Of a stretch of DNA of 64,000 nucleotides, positions 9,514 through 20,659 are shown one piece after another (the stretch's first letter is position 1; each line of letters begins with the position of its first letter). The translations under genes were made by a program, and so were the position numbers. The stretch comes from Rheum nobile (taxonomy: Eukaryota > Streptophyta > Magnoliopsida > Caryophyllales > Polygonaceae): NCBI GenBank assembly GCA_027886185.1, contig WOAB01000040.1, forward strand, positions 5,518,001-5,582,000, in the 5' to 3' direction. Below the pieces are notes generated by a model. That model was not told the origin of the DNA. It searched no databases and saw only the letters and a list, made by a program, of their open reading frames with translations.

Positions 9514-10916
9514 ATTAGAATATTTTAACATTTTTGCCTCTGGGAAACAAACTCACTCCTGGAAAAAAAAAATCTCTGAATGAGTTTGTTGACAAACAGA
9601 GCCATAAACATGACAATTAGTGATGCTGACGCCCAACAAGAATAGATATCTCCTGCTACACAGGCCCTCACCCTGCATAACAAGTTTTGACATAACAAGG
9701 CAAGATACGCATCTTCTTCACTCTATGTTCTCCATCTCCGGCCTTCAACCAAACCTTCAGGAGGATCCCTATGACACAAATACAAGTATATGAAGAGCTT
9801 CACTATGTCACTTCCCAACTTGTCCCTTGTTTCAGAGAAGGGTGTTGTGATACCTTATTTTGTTGTACATCTCCATAGTGGGTAATACACCATCTAAAGA
9901 GGCCCTCACAATGTCAGTAAAAGTGGGCTGATCAAGAACAACTTCTTCGCTTCTTCCCCTTTGTGGTTCCTAGAGCAGGCATCATGAGCCTCCCTGTAAA
10001 CCATAGCAGGATAATCTGACGTATCCTTGTGCCCCATATCATAAAATAAGAATTGCACAGTAGTGTTTCAGCAAAATGCAGAATTTGTCAAAAGCTGAAT
10101 GCAACATCAAAAGCTGAAAGAATAAGAGAGAACCTGTCGTATAAAGGGAAACTGGTGGAACAACGTCAAAACAGCAATAAGATCAGACAACGGGGGATGA
10201 GAGGCATGGGATTGAACGAATTTTGAAGCCCTCTTTGGCCATTTCTTTCTTCAAAATAATAGACAGTCTCGGGCTCACGGCTGCAGTATCACTGGTAACT
10301 AGCAGGCTCAGCCACCCATTTGAATTGAATACATCAGGTTTAGCTCCTTCAACCCACGTCACTATATTCCCATTCTTCGCTCTGCCATTAGATGTAAAGA
10401 CACTACTCAACCTGATGCATCAAGTCCTGCAACCACATGAACAAAAACAGAAGATCAATTTCATACTGAGAAACAAGGAACATTGTGATTACATAATAAT
10501 ATTGGTAATGGTTTAGCAGCTTGCAAAAGGGTGGATCACGATCTCCATCCCTTAATAAGAGGAATCAAGGAGAAAGAGGAACCAAAAGCCAGTTGTCCAG
10601 TTTACAAAAATTAAGAGTTGAGACGAAGAGGGTAATTAAGGTTTGTAAACACAGGACATATCCATTTGGTCGTTGCTTATATATTTCCTCAACACTTGCA
10701 ATAATGACATGCACCAGGACCAATTTTAATTTCCACGAAATATGCCAATTAGTTATGAAGATACTCTTAAGTCACATATTATTTCTGTTTACTGAAGCAA
10801 CATATACAATAGTGATTCACATCTGATCTATAACTTGTTACATATCTAGCAATCTATAAGAGAATAAGTGAAACAAAATCAGGCACATGTAACTAAGAGA
10901 TCAAATATGGCGCTTA
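9514..10916. other. Region 3' of the PPR gene; one unidentified exon-like stretch
   Basis: On the minus strand 10410-10183 encodes an open stretch including NGNIVTWVEGAKPDVFNSNGW and ILKKEMAKEGFKI; its composition looks protein-like but I do not recognise the family. A CAG acceptor precedes it near 10425, and an in-frame TGA lies just inside. Short coding-like scraps may also exist near 9740-9770 and 9885-9990. This could be the decayed end of another minus-strand gene. Confidence 0.3.
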
Positions 10917-13211
10917 CTAAGCATTTACAAACTCTGTTGATATTGAAGAGGTACCATGGTGCAAGGTAGATAACTTGGAGGAAAATTTATCAAGTTTCAT
11001 CAGAAATTCATTGTTCATCTGTCTTTCATTCTCACGAGAAAAAGTTGGTAGACGATCAATAAAATCCTTATCTGCTGTGCTTTGACATAGGTACATGATT
11101 ACATTGTACATAGTTTCAGAGTCAAGCATGACTTTCCTTGCTGCCATCTCATGAAGCAAGTTCATAACTTCTTCTGTATCATCCTTCTCACAAAATCCTT
11201 TCAGCAATTCAGTATAAACAAAATGATCTGGTGCATAATCTGAAGCAAGCATGTTTTGGTAGAGACCCTTGGCTTCATTCATTAATCCAACCCTTGAGTA
11301 ACTACTTATAAGTATTGAGAAGGTATATCCATTTGGGGTCACACCATACTGGGACATCTCAGAGAGTAGTGATTTAACACGTTGGAAATCACGAGCTTTA
11401 GAAGTCCCATCAATCATCATATTGAATGAGTAGATGTCTGGCTTACAGTTTGCTCTCTTCATTTCCAGAAATAACCCCTTCACTTGCTCAAGACTATGCT
11501 CTTTGCACAATGTTCCCATCAGTGCATTGTAATCTATCACAGCAGGGGCCAGACCATAGGATTTCAATTTTAGAAAGAGACCTTTCGCAATATTAACCAT
11601 ATGCGATTTGCAGAACTTGTCAATCATGATGGAAAAAGTATATGAAGGTGAAGTTGGTTCTATATCCAGAATACTTTTCCAGTGGTTCATAGCATTAGAA
11701 AAATGACCTGATGACAAATAGGCCCCAACCAGCATTGAATGAGTAGACACGTCACCACAAATTCCACTAGAAACCATCTTGTCATACATCTCAAAAAGCT
11801 GCTCAAAACAACATTCGCCGTAAAGTCCGCGCATTACAGTATTATACAGCACAAGATCTGGCTGAGGATATCGATGGTCTGCAGACAATCTATCAAAGAT
11901 CTGAAGTGCCTCATCAACCTTGCCTTTCTTACAAAGCCCATTTAGTACAGTATTAAATGTATACAAATTAGGCTGCATCCCTTTATCCATCATAAGTTCG
12001 AACATCCTAAGAGCATCTCTTTCTAAACCTTCTCTGTACAAACTGCTAATAAGAAGATTGTATTCTAAGATACCCATATCTTTGCCATTCTGTAACATCG
12101 TATTGAAGATGTCCATAGCTTTGGTAGCTCTTCCGTTCTTACAAAGGACATCCATCAGTCCAGTGTAGGTGACAGTATCCGGACGAACACCCTGGTCCGA
12201 CATAGTATTCAACATGGTAGCAGCTTCATCCCAATCTCCTGCCTTACAAAGACCTCGTACCAAACACGAGTAGGTAAACACGTTGGGAGAAATCCCCTCT
12301 TCTTTCATGGTACTAAACAATTCTCTTGCCCTACTAAGATCTCCATTATCACACAAGCCACTAATAAGAGCAGTATAAACCACTACATCAAGATCCAACC
12401 CACTCCTCTTGGCGTCTTCAATCAAAAACATTGCTTCCTCTATTCTACCTTGCTTAACTAAGCCATCCACGAGAGTACTTACGGTCCTGGAGTTAATAGG
12501 GCAATTCGCCGCCACCATTTCCTCCTTCAAAAGCAATGCCTCTTCCACCTCCTCTACCTTGCAAAGTGCACTCATCAAGGTGTTATAGCTCACAGTATCA
12601 GGCAACACCAAATTGTCTTGCATTTCACGAAAGACAGCCACGGCTTTACCAACCTCCTCACTTTCACAAAATACCCTGAGTACAATATTCATAAGGAACA
12701 CATTTACGGAATAGCCACTCTTTAGAATCGACGCAATGACCCCTAACGCACATTTCGGCCTACCTAGATGCACATAATACTCTACTAAAGAAGCCAGCAG
12801 CAAAAACCGCCGGGAAACACCCAAATTAATGATTCTCCCATACACCTGTAAGGCTAATTCGTGAGCTCCCGACTTAAACAACTTAGTCGCAAGAAAATTA
12901 CAGGTTTCCGCGGAAGGAATGGCACCCAATTCAGCATTCCGGTCGAAAATCTGAACGACTTGAGCGAAATTACAGCTAGGGTTTCCGCATAGGCGCATTA
13001 TTTCATTGTCTATGCCTTTCGTGGGCATTATTTTGAGCTCGGAATCATAAAACAGGGATGGACTGGTCTTTTTCGATCCGCTTTTGTCCTTAGAATCAGA
13101 AAACAGAGACGAAAGGGATGGAACTGAACAACAAAATTTGACGAATGATGGACGAGTAATGAGGGATGAACGAGAGAGGATATTAAAACTACTAAGTCGA
13201 AATATCACCAT
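10917..13211 (-). CDS. P-class pentatricopeptide repeat protein, RPF5/At4g28010-like, probably mitochondrial
   Basis: A single uninterrupted frame of 764 residues. The first ATG is at 13211; the frame is open a few codons upstream without another ATG. The N-terminus (MVIFRLSSFNILSRSS) is rich in Ser, Arg and hydrophobics with few acids, like a mitochondrial transit peptide. From about residue 55 to 710 it is a run of 35-residue PPR motifs, e.g. VSYNTLMSALCKVEEVEEAL, VVYTALISGLCDNGDLSRA and VTYTGLMDVLCKNGRATKAM. There is no E or DYW tail, so it is P-class; such proteins bind organelle RNA and help its end processing or stability. Order and wording of the motifs recall Arabidopsis At4g28010 (RNA PROCESSING FACTOR 5). 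It has no introns, as is usual for PPR genes. A truncated tandem copy lies upstream. Confidence 0.9.
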   Translation of the reverse strand: MVIFRLSSFNILSRSSLITRPSFVKFCCSVPSLSSLFSDSKDKSGSKKTSPSLFYDSELKIMPTKGIDNEIMRLCGNPSCNFAQVVQIFDRNAELGAIPSAETCNFLATKLFKSGAHELALQVYGRIINLGVSRRFLLLASLVEYYVHLGRPKCALGVIASILKSGYSVNVFLMNIVLRVFCESEEVGKAVAVFREMQDNLVLPDTVSYNTLMSALCKVEEVEEALLLKEEMVAANCPINSRTVSTLVDGLVKQGRIEEAMFLIEDAKRSGLDLDVVVYTALISGLCDNGDLSRARELFSTMKEEGISPNVFTYSCLVRGLCKAGDWDEAATMLNTMSDQGVRPDTVTYTGLMDVLCKNGRATKAMDIFNTMLQNGKDMGILEYNLLISSLYREGLERDALRMFELMMDKGMQPNLYTFNTVLNGLCKKGKVDEALQIFDRLSADHRYPQPDLVLYNTVMRGLYGECCFEQLFEMYDKMVSSGICGDVSTHSMLVGAYLSSGHFSNAMNHWKSILDIEPTSPSYTFSIMIDKFCKSHMVNIAKGLFLKLKSYGLAPAVIDYNALMGTLCKEHSLEQVKGLFLEMKRANCKPDIYSFNMMIDGTSKARDFQRVKSLLSEMSQYGVTPNGYTFSILISSYSRVGLMNEAKGLYQNMLASDYAPDHFVYTELLKGFCEKDDTEEVMNLLHEMAARKVMLDSETMYNVIMYLCQSTADKDFIDRLPTFSRENERQMNNEFLMKLDKFSSKLSTLHHGTSSISTEFVNA

Positions 13212-13422
13212 CGAAGAAGGCAAACAGAGCAGGAGTTGTGTACCTTTGGGCTCTCTGCAGCAACTAAAACGAAAAGAGAAGACAAGTGCAGAATGATGGT
13301 GGATTATTCGTTGCAGGAGAGTGGGGATTATTTCGGACGACGATAAACGGATCCGGTTCGGATGTGGGTCGGGTTATAATGTGACGAACTGGGTTTTGTG
13401 AAAGGGTGGGCCGTGGGCCTTT
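13212..13422 (-). promoter_or_regulatory. 5' flank of the PPR gene up to the duplication joint
   Basis: About 210 bp lie between the PPR start codon and the first base of the truncated tandem copy at 13423. The proximal promoter must lie here or inside the inserted DNA beyond. No clear TATA box is seen. Confidence 0.4.
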
Positions 13423-13514
13423 GGATATCGATGGTCTGCAGACAATCTATCAAAGATCTGAAGTGCCTCATCAACCTTGCCTTTCTTACAAAGCCCATTT
13501 AGTACAGTATTAAA
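13423..13514 (-). pseudogene. Truncated tandem PPR copy, piece 1
   Basis: Matches parent positions 11866-11957 base for base in length. It ends at ...ATTAAA, directly against the 5' TC of the Helitron. In the parent the next bases are TGTATAC, found again at 28003. Confidence 0.95.
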
Positions 13515-13594
13515 TCTATCTATCCATCTAACTATAAATATTGCAGTTGGCCTTATCTACAGTACTATCATTTTGTCTTATCTGAATTACAATT

Positions 13595-14359
13595 TTATTT
13601 TATTTTATTTTGATGAGGACAGAATTCGACGTACCCGACATAACAACGTCGGGTAGATCGAGAGGCCGATAAATCGGCGCCGGTCAAAATCGGACAGAAG
13701 GAACAATACAACAAGTGTGGAAATTGCAACAAAGCAAAAATAGACCTAAAACGACCTAAAACGAGAGCTGAGTAAGCACGATCAGACGAAAGCGCCACCG
13801 GTAGACGAGTCAGACAGGAGACCTCCTGCGGAAGTGTTGAACGGACTATCATGACGTTGCCATCTCTTCAAAGAGGGATCTTCAGGAGCCTCAACCACGA
13901 CGTTGCCCTCGTACAAGAGGGATCTTCATTGAGCCACATACACGACCACGACCACTTCCGGACACTCAAACAACTCCTTAGATCAGCTCTACAACTGTAA
14001 CGAGGAATCTGTCACCCATACAATCAGCTACACATTAGCACATGAATATCTCTCAACATGTAAAGTTTCTCATTAAAGGGTAAAAGGATAAACAAATCCA
14101 ATGTATTTTGGTAATTGTTGTTTGCAAAAGTCTCAAACGATGAAGTTGAAATACCAAAAAATTGAGTATTACAACACGTTTAAACTTTTGCTTTTTCTGA
14201 ACTATTGAGTAGTCAACTCAATATCTTACATATCCTTTCATTTGTAATTGTTTTGATTTAAGAACTAGGTGGTCTAGGAACTAGCATGCTTATCTGAATT
14301 ACAATTTACTCCACTCTTCTCCTCACCTCTTTCCTTTTCTTTTCTTTTTTGCTTTTAGA
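13595..14359. other. Helitron 5' region, no gene recognised
   Basis: A GC-richer stretch at 13610-13960 contains a twice-repeated CGTTGCC...AGAGGGATCTTCA block (about 13855-13925). It may be captured sequence; no protein family is recognisable. Confidence 0.35.
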
Positions 14360-14719
14360 TAGGGTTGAGTATCGGTCCAAACCCGATCCGGATCGGACCG
14401 GAACCCAAAACACCAAAAATGGTGGACCGGAATCCGGATCGGAAATATTTGGACCGGTTTAGGATTTTGCTAAATTTAAATATATTTTACTTACATTTAA
14501 ACATGAAAAAAAATCCTCAAATCTAAATATAATCTACTCTTAAATATAATTTATCCTAAAACCTAAACCTCAAATGTAAAAAAACGTCAAACCGGTTAAA
14601 ATTTTAAGATTTTTTAAAAACACCGGATCGAACCGGACCGGATCCGGAATTCCGGAAATCCCTGGACCGGTTAGGACCGGTCCAAATTTCCGGGCCGAAC
14701 CGGAATTTGCTCATCCCTG
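14360..14719. mobile_element. hAT-like MITE (360 bp)
   Basis: The ends are TAGGGTTGAGTAT on the left and ...TTTGCTCATCCCTG on the right, the imperfect inverted CAGGGATGAGCA terminus common in plant hAT MITEs. Inside both arms carry CGGATCGGACCGG words in inverted order. The putative 8-bp duplications (CTTTTAGA and CTTGAGTT) do not match well, so exact ends are uncertain. Confidence 0.55.
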
Positions 14720-14771
14720 CTTGAGTTTATATGAAAACTCTCTCCTTTGCAGCCTACCCCTGTTTCTTTTA

Positions 14772-17700
14772 GGCAATGGCTAAATACACGCGAAAATGGA
14801 GCTAAATGGACGCGAAACTACACGATTAAGCTAAGCGTCCGGTTTTACACGCTTAGCTTAAGCGTGTAGGGGTATTATTGGTATTTAAAAAAAAACAGCC
14901 CACAGTTCTTACACGCTTAAGCTAAGTGTGTGCCCACACGCATAGCTTAAGCGTGTAGTGTTTTTTTTTTGCAAGTTTAAAAGCACACGCTTATCTTAGG
15001 CGTACAGTACAAAAAAAAAATCTTCCAAAATTGCATTTTTTTCCATAATCGTGTAGAGAATTTCAATACGAGTCCGTACATATAAAATTCATCCAAAACG
15101 GACATCGTTTGCCCCTCCAAAAGCCCAAAAAATGAACCATTCAACCCGCGCGCTTATCTTCTTCGAACAGCCCATCCGTAAGCTTCTATAAGCTTCAATG
15201 GAGGATTTGGCAAATTTCTTGGATCCGATTGAAGCCATTAACTATTGGGCATTTAAGAGGACCTTATCATACACGTAATTCTACATTTAATCGGATTGAA
15301 TGTCGATTAAAATCGTAGAATTTTATCCCCAAAGTCACCGTGTCGTTCAAGGGGCCGATTTGAACAAATTCAAAATTGGACCAAATCATCTTCAATTGGA
15401 GGGCATGAACCATAGGGCCTTGTTGAGGGTGTCCTAAGATTCAAAATGCCTATAAAATTCACTTCAATCGTTGCCCCAATGCATCCAATTTCGAAGTCAA
15501 AACTCATTAATCTTAAATCTTGTTACTGGTTGTTCTTGACCGAAATTCGAGCACATGAAAGCTTTATTCTTGCAATTCTTGGTACTACTAGCCTTGAAAA
15601 TTGGTCATCTTTCAAAGCCCTCTCTTTACATCGCCGGAAAAAGACCACTTCCATTCAATTTGGAGTTTTTCCGACGATGTGTCAAGAAGGTATTCCGGCG
15701 GGATTGAATTTGTGCCCATTTTGCGATTTTGGGGTATTTTTCATTTGTTTTGTCTTAATCTTGGTTAAGTTAATTAATCTAGATTAGTGAAAAAATATTT
15801 TAGGATCAATTTGGTGCCCGACATATAATATATAAATAATAAGTTTATAATATTTAACCATAATGTGTAACTATAGTATGTAAACAATAAGTTCATAATA
15901 TTTAACTATAATACATAGTATATAAGTAATAAATTCATAAATATTTAACCATAATATTTAACTATAGTATATAAGTAATAAGTACGTAATACTTAATTAT
16001 AATGCATAACTATACTTTATAACTAATATATTTTGTAATACTTACTATAATACATAAATATAGTATATAAGTAATAAGTTCATAATACTTAACCACAATG
16101 TATAACTATAGTATATAAGTAATAAGTTCGTAATACTTAATTATAATGAAATACTATAGTAAATAAGTGTAACTATATGAAATTTCATGAAGTACTATAG
16201 TAAATAAGTCTAAGTATACTAGATTTAATAAAATATTATAGTAAATAAGTATAACTATATGAAATTTCATGAAGTACTATAGTAAATAAGTCTAAGTATA
16301 TTAGATTTAATGAAATACTATAGTATATAAGTCTAAGTATACTAGATTTAATGAAATACTATAGTATATAAGTCTAAGTATACTAGATTTAATGAAATAC
16401 TATACTATATAAGTGTAACTATATGAAATGTAATGAAATATAGTATAGTACATAAGTGTAACTATATAAAATACTATAATTTCATTAAATCTAGTATACT
16501 TAGACTTATATACTATAGTATTTCATTTAATTTCATATAGTTACACATATATAATATAGTATTTCATTATATTTTATATAGTTACGCTTATGTACTATAG
16601 TATTTCATTACGTTTCATATAATTACACTTATATAGTATAGTATTTCATTAAATATAGTATACTTAAACTTATATATTATAGTATTTTATTAAATTTCAT
16701 ATAGTTACACTTATATAGTATATAGTATTTCATTAAATCTAGTATACTTAAACTTATATATTATAGTATTTCATTAAATCTAGTATACTTAGACTTATAT
16801 ACTATAGTATTTTATTATATTTCATATAGTTACACTTATATACTATAGTATTTAATGAAATTTCATATAGTTACACTTATATACTATAATATTTCATTAT
16901 ATATCATATAGTTACACTTATTTACTATTGTAATTCATTATATTTCATATAGTTACACTTATATACTATAGTATTTCATTAAATCTAGTATACTTAGACT
17001 TATATACTATAGTATTTTATTATATTTCATATAGTTACACTTATATACTATAGTATTTCATGAAATTTCATATAGTTACACTTATATACTATAGTATTTC
17101 ATTATATATCATATAGTTACACTTATGTACTGTTATAATTCATTATATTTCATATAGTTATACTTATGTACTATAGTATTTCATTAAATCTAGAATACTT
17201 AGACTTATATACTATAGTATTTCATTATATTTCATATAGTTACACGTATATACTATAGTATTTCATTATATTTCATATAGTTACACATATATACTATAGT
17301 ATTTCATTATATTTCATATAGTTATACTTATATACTATAGTATTTCATTAAATCTAGTATACTTAGACTTATATACTATAGTATTTTATTATATTTCATA
17401 TAGTTACACTTATATACTATAGTATTTTATTATATTTCATATAGTTACACTTATATACTATTGTATTTCATTATATATCATATAGTTACACTTATGTACT
17501 ATTGTAATTCATTATATTTCATATAGTTACACTTAAACTTATATATTATAGTATTTTATTATATTTCATATAGTTACACTTATATAGTATAGTATTTCAT
17601 TAAATCTAGTATGCTTAAACTTATATATTATAGTATTTTATTATATTTCATATAGTTACACTTATATACTATAGTATTTCATTCAATCCAGTATACTTAG

Positions 17701-19282
17701 ACTTATATACTATAGTATTTCATTAAATCTAGTATACTTAGACTTATATATTATAGTATTTTATTAAATCCAGTATACTTAGACTTATATACTATAGTAT
17801 TTCATTAAATCTACTATACTTAGACTTATATACTATAGTATTTCATTAAACTAGTATACTTAGACTTATATACTATAGTATTTCATTAAATTTCATTTAG
17901 TTACATTTATGTACTATAGTATTTCATTAAATCTAGTATACTTAGACTTATTTACTATAGTACTTCATGAAATTTCATATAGTTACACTTGTTTACTATA
18001 GTATTTCATTATAATTAAGTATTATGAACTTATTACCTATATACTATAGTTACACATTATGGTTAAGTATTATGAACTTATTACTTATATACTATAGTTA
18101 TGTATTATAGTTAAGTATTACAAAATATATTAGTTATAAAGTATAGTTATGCATTATAATTAAGTATTACATACTTATTACTTATATACTATAGTTAAAC
18201 ATTATGGTTAAATATTATAAACTTATTACTTACATATTATACGTCGGGCACCAAATTGATCCTAAAATATTTTTCACTAATCTAGATTAATTAATTAAAC
18301 CAAGATTAAGACAAAACAAATGAAAAAATACCCCAAAAACCGCAAAATGGGCACAAATTCAATCCCGTCGGAATACCTTCTTGACACCTCGTCGGAAAAA
18401 CTCCAAATTGAATGGAAGTGGTCTTTTTTCGGCGATGTAAAGAGAGGGCTTTGAAAAAGGACCAATTTCAAGGCTAGTAGTACCAACAATTGCAAGAATA
18501 AAGCTTCCATGTGCTCGAATTTCGGTCAAGACACAACCGGTAACGGGATTTATGATTCATGAGTTTTGACTTCGAAATTAGATGCATTGGGGCAACGATT
18601 GAAGATGATTTTATAGACATTTTGAATCTTAGGACACCCTCAACAAGGCCCTATGGTTCATGCCCTCCAATTGAAGATGATTTGGTCCAATTTTGAATTT
18701 GTTCAAATCGGCACCTTAGACGACACGATGACTTTGGGGATAAAATTCTACGATTTTAATCGACATTCAATCCGATTAAATGTGGAATTACGTGTATGAT
18801 AATGTCCTCTTAAATGCCCAATAGTTAATGGCTTCAATCGGATCCAAGAAATTTGCCAAATCCTTCATTGAAGCTTATAAAAGCTTACGGATGGGCTGTT
18901 CGAAGAAGATACACGCGGGTTGAAGGGTTCGTTTTTTGGGCTTTTGGAGGGGCAAACGATGTCCGTTTTGGACGAATTTTATATGTACGGACTCGTATTG
19001 AAATTCTCTACATGATTATGGAAAAAAATGCATTTTTTTTTACTGTACGTCTAAGATAAACGTGTGCTTTTAAACTTGCAAAAAAAAAAAAAAAAAAAAC
19101 TACACGCTTAAGCTAAGCGTGTGGACACACGCTTAGCTTAAGCGTATAAGAACTGTGGGCTATTTTTTTAAAATACCAATAATATCCCTATACGCGCTTA
19201 AGCGTGTAAAATCGGACACTTAGCTTAATCGTAAAGTTTCGCGTCCATTTAACTCCATTTTCGCGTGTATTTAGCCATTGCC
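14772..19282. mobile_element. 4.5-kb foldback transposon with ~1-kb inverted arms
   Basis: The termini are GGCAATGGCTAAATACACGC and its reverse complement, flanked by a perfect 8-bp duplication TTCTTTTA (14764-14771 and 19283-19290). The arms 14772-15835 and 18236-19282 are near-perfect reverse complements. The outer parts carry palindromes of the type CACGCTTAGCTTAAGCGTG. Each arm also holds the same coding-like stretch (15446-15787 plus and its mirror 18295-18510 minus), probably a passenger rather than a gene. An 8-bp duplication fits hAT or an atypical MULE; no transposase is present. Confidence 0.85.
15836..18235. repeat. AT-rich 41-bp satellite filling the foldback centre
   Basis: Two interleaved variants of a 41-bp unit alternate. 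Both begin TACTATAGTATTTCATTA; one continues with AATCTAGTATACTTAGACTT, the other with TATTTCATATAGTTACACTT. From 15836 to about 16470 the units run in one orientation, from about 16480 to 18235 in the other, so the array itself folds back. The right half is about three times longer, with room for some 37-40 units. Confidence 0.9.
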
Positions 19283-19299
19283 TTCTTTTATGGCTCCTC

Positions 19300-19590
19300 T
19301 CTGCTCTTGTACATGGCAGACCCCCATGTATGCCTCATCTTCACTCTTCTCCATGGCTCACCCGGACCCCCAATTTTTCAAATATGTCGTTGTCGTCGTC
19401 CCCGGAGAAGAAATCGCCATCAACGGTCCCCACACCGGCGGCATAAGCGTGGCTTGCTCCGGCGAGGGATGAAGATTCCGACGACGCGGGAAGCTTCTTG
19501 CCGGCGATAGCGAGTCTGGAGAGTACGGCGACCCCAACTCCTCTTCCTGTGGAAGTTGAAGGCGGAAGACGACGAAGACTCGAGGTATGC
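19300..19590 (+). pseudogene. Possible captured first exon, unidentified
   Basis: A GC-rich island with Ser/Pro/Arg-rich frames ends at CTCGAG|GTATGC, a plausible donor site, and is followed by a T-rich, intron-like stretch with TAGGG words (19740-19960). One frame reads SSPEKKSPSTVPTPAA then a stop. It looks like a captured 5' exon, but the gene is unknown. Confidence 0.3.
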
Positions 19591-20029
19591 ATCTCTCCTC
19601 TCGCCGCTCATGACTTCCGTTAACAATTCTAAGGACTTTGCTTCTCCTACTTTCCTTCTGAAGACCAATTCTAAGGATTTTGCCCTTGAAATTGCCCTAA
19701 ATTTTTTGGCCTCAATTAGCCCTTCAATTTGTTCCTTCTGATATACAAAATTAGGGATTGTGGGTTTTCGATTAGCCCTAAAATTAGGGCTTCTACTTTT
19801 ACAAATTTCGGGATTTAGGGGTTTAGGGTTTTCTAGGGCTTATTAATTAGGGATTTCATTTTTTTGAGCGATTTAGGTTTTTTGTAGGGTTTTTAAGATT
19901 TCTAGGGCTTTCAATTTTAGGGATTTTAATTTAGGGCTATTAATTAGGGATTAGAAAATTAGGTATCTCAATACTTCATCACGATCCTATATTTACAAAT
20001 GTCACATATGTAAAAGTGTAAAAAGTTAT

Positions 20030-20362
20030 TTATGTTTGAAATATTCTTTGACTTTGTATATTTTTCGTTTCTATGCTTTTATTAGTCGTCCGTCCCTTGT
20101 TAAGGAAATTCAGAATTGTTTTTTTCCCTTTCATTTCTGAGTGATTTCCATCTTCATCTATCTCCTCCCAAATAGCATCGAACTGTTGTTGTACAGCTAC
20201 TCCACGTGGTTGCTGGTTGTCTATTGCCTTGTAGTAGTAGGCCACCAGCTGCTTCCACTTTTTACAATATCTATTAAGTAAAATATTAGCTTGATTATTA
20301 TTTATTTTGATTTGCTGTGATTCCTGTTTAGTGCACAGCTGTGTTATAAGCATCTCCTCCAC
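20030..20362 (-). pseudogene. Unidentified coding-like fragment, perhaps DNA-binding
   Basis: A 110-codon open stretch on the minus strand with RYCKKWKQLVAYYYKA and AVQQQFDAIWEEIDED. The K/W-rich helix weakly resembles trihelix or Myb-like domains. It lies among captured fragments in the Helitron. The call is weak. Confidence 0.25.
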
Positions 20363-20511
20363 GTGTTATGTATACATGTAATACCCTTATTAGTAAGACA
20401 CCACGTGCTTGCATTTTGAACCTTATCTGTGCAGTAAAATCAAGCTTATCCCTTCCACTTTAGTTTTTATATTATCATAAGTACATTCTCCAACTTCATG
20501 TGAAACTCCAG

Positions 20512-20643
20512 ATGAAATACCTACATGAGCTGACTCCACAATCGAGGTTCTACTCTGTCAAAGTAACCGTGGCGACAAAAAACCGCGCAATCCAGCCTCC
20601 CGGGAAGACTCGGTATCAACAGCTTACTTTGAAAGATGAAAAG
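20512..20643 (+). pseudogene. OB-fold exon, replication protein A-like (tentative)
   Basis: The open stretch reads MKYLHELTPQSRFYSVKVTV and TRYQQLTLKDEK, then a GTAATA donor. An N-terminal strand followed by Y-Q-x-L-x-L-x-D-E resembles the OB fold of RPA70-like proteins. Plant Helitrons often encode RPA-like proteins, so this may be a relic of the element's own gene or a captured host exon. Only one exon is visible. Confidence 0.35.
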
Positions 20644-20659
20644 GTAATATCTCTGACTT

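Noticed and set aside
13423..13514. Independent PPR gene fragment carried by the Helitron
   Set aside because: The Helitron's 5' TC begins after this piece, and the sequence continues exactly at 28003 behind its 3' end, so the piece is the target, not cargo.
15446..15787. 113-residue frame as a gene
   Set aside because: It is repeated as a mirror image in the other arm of the foldback, where the frame is broken.
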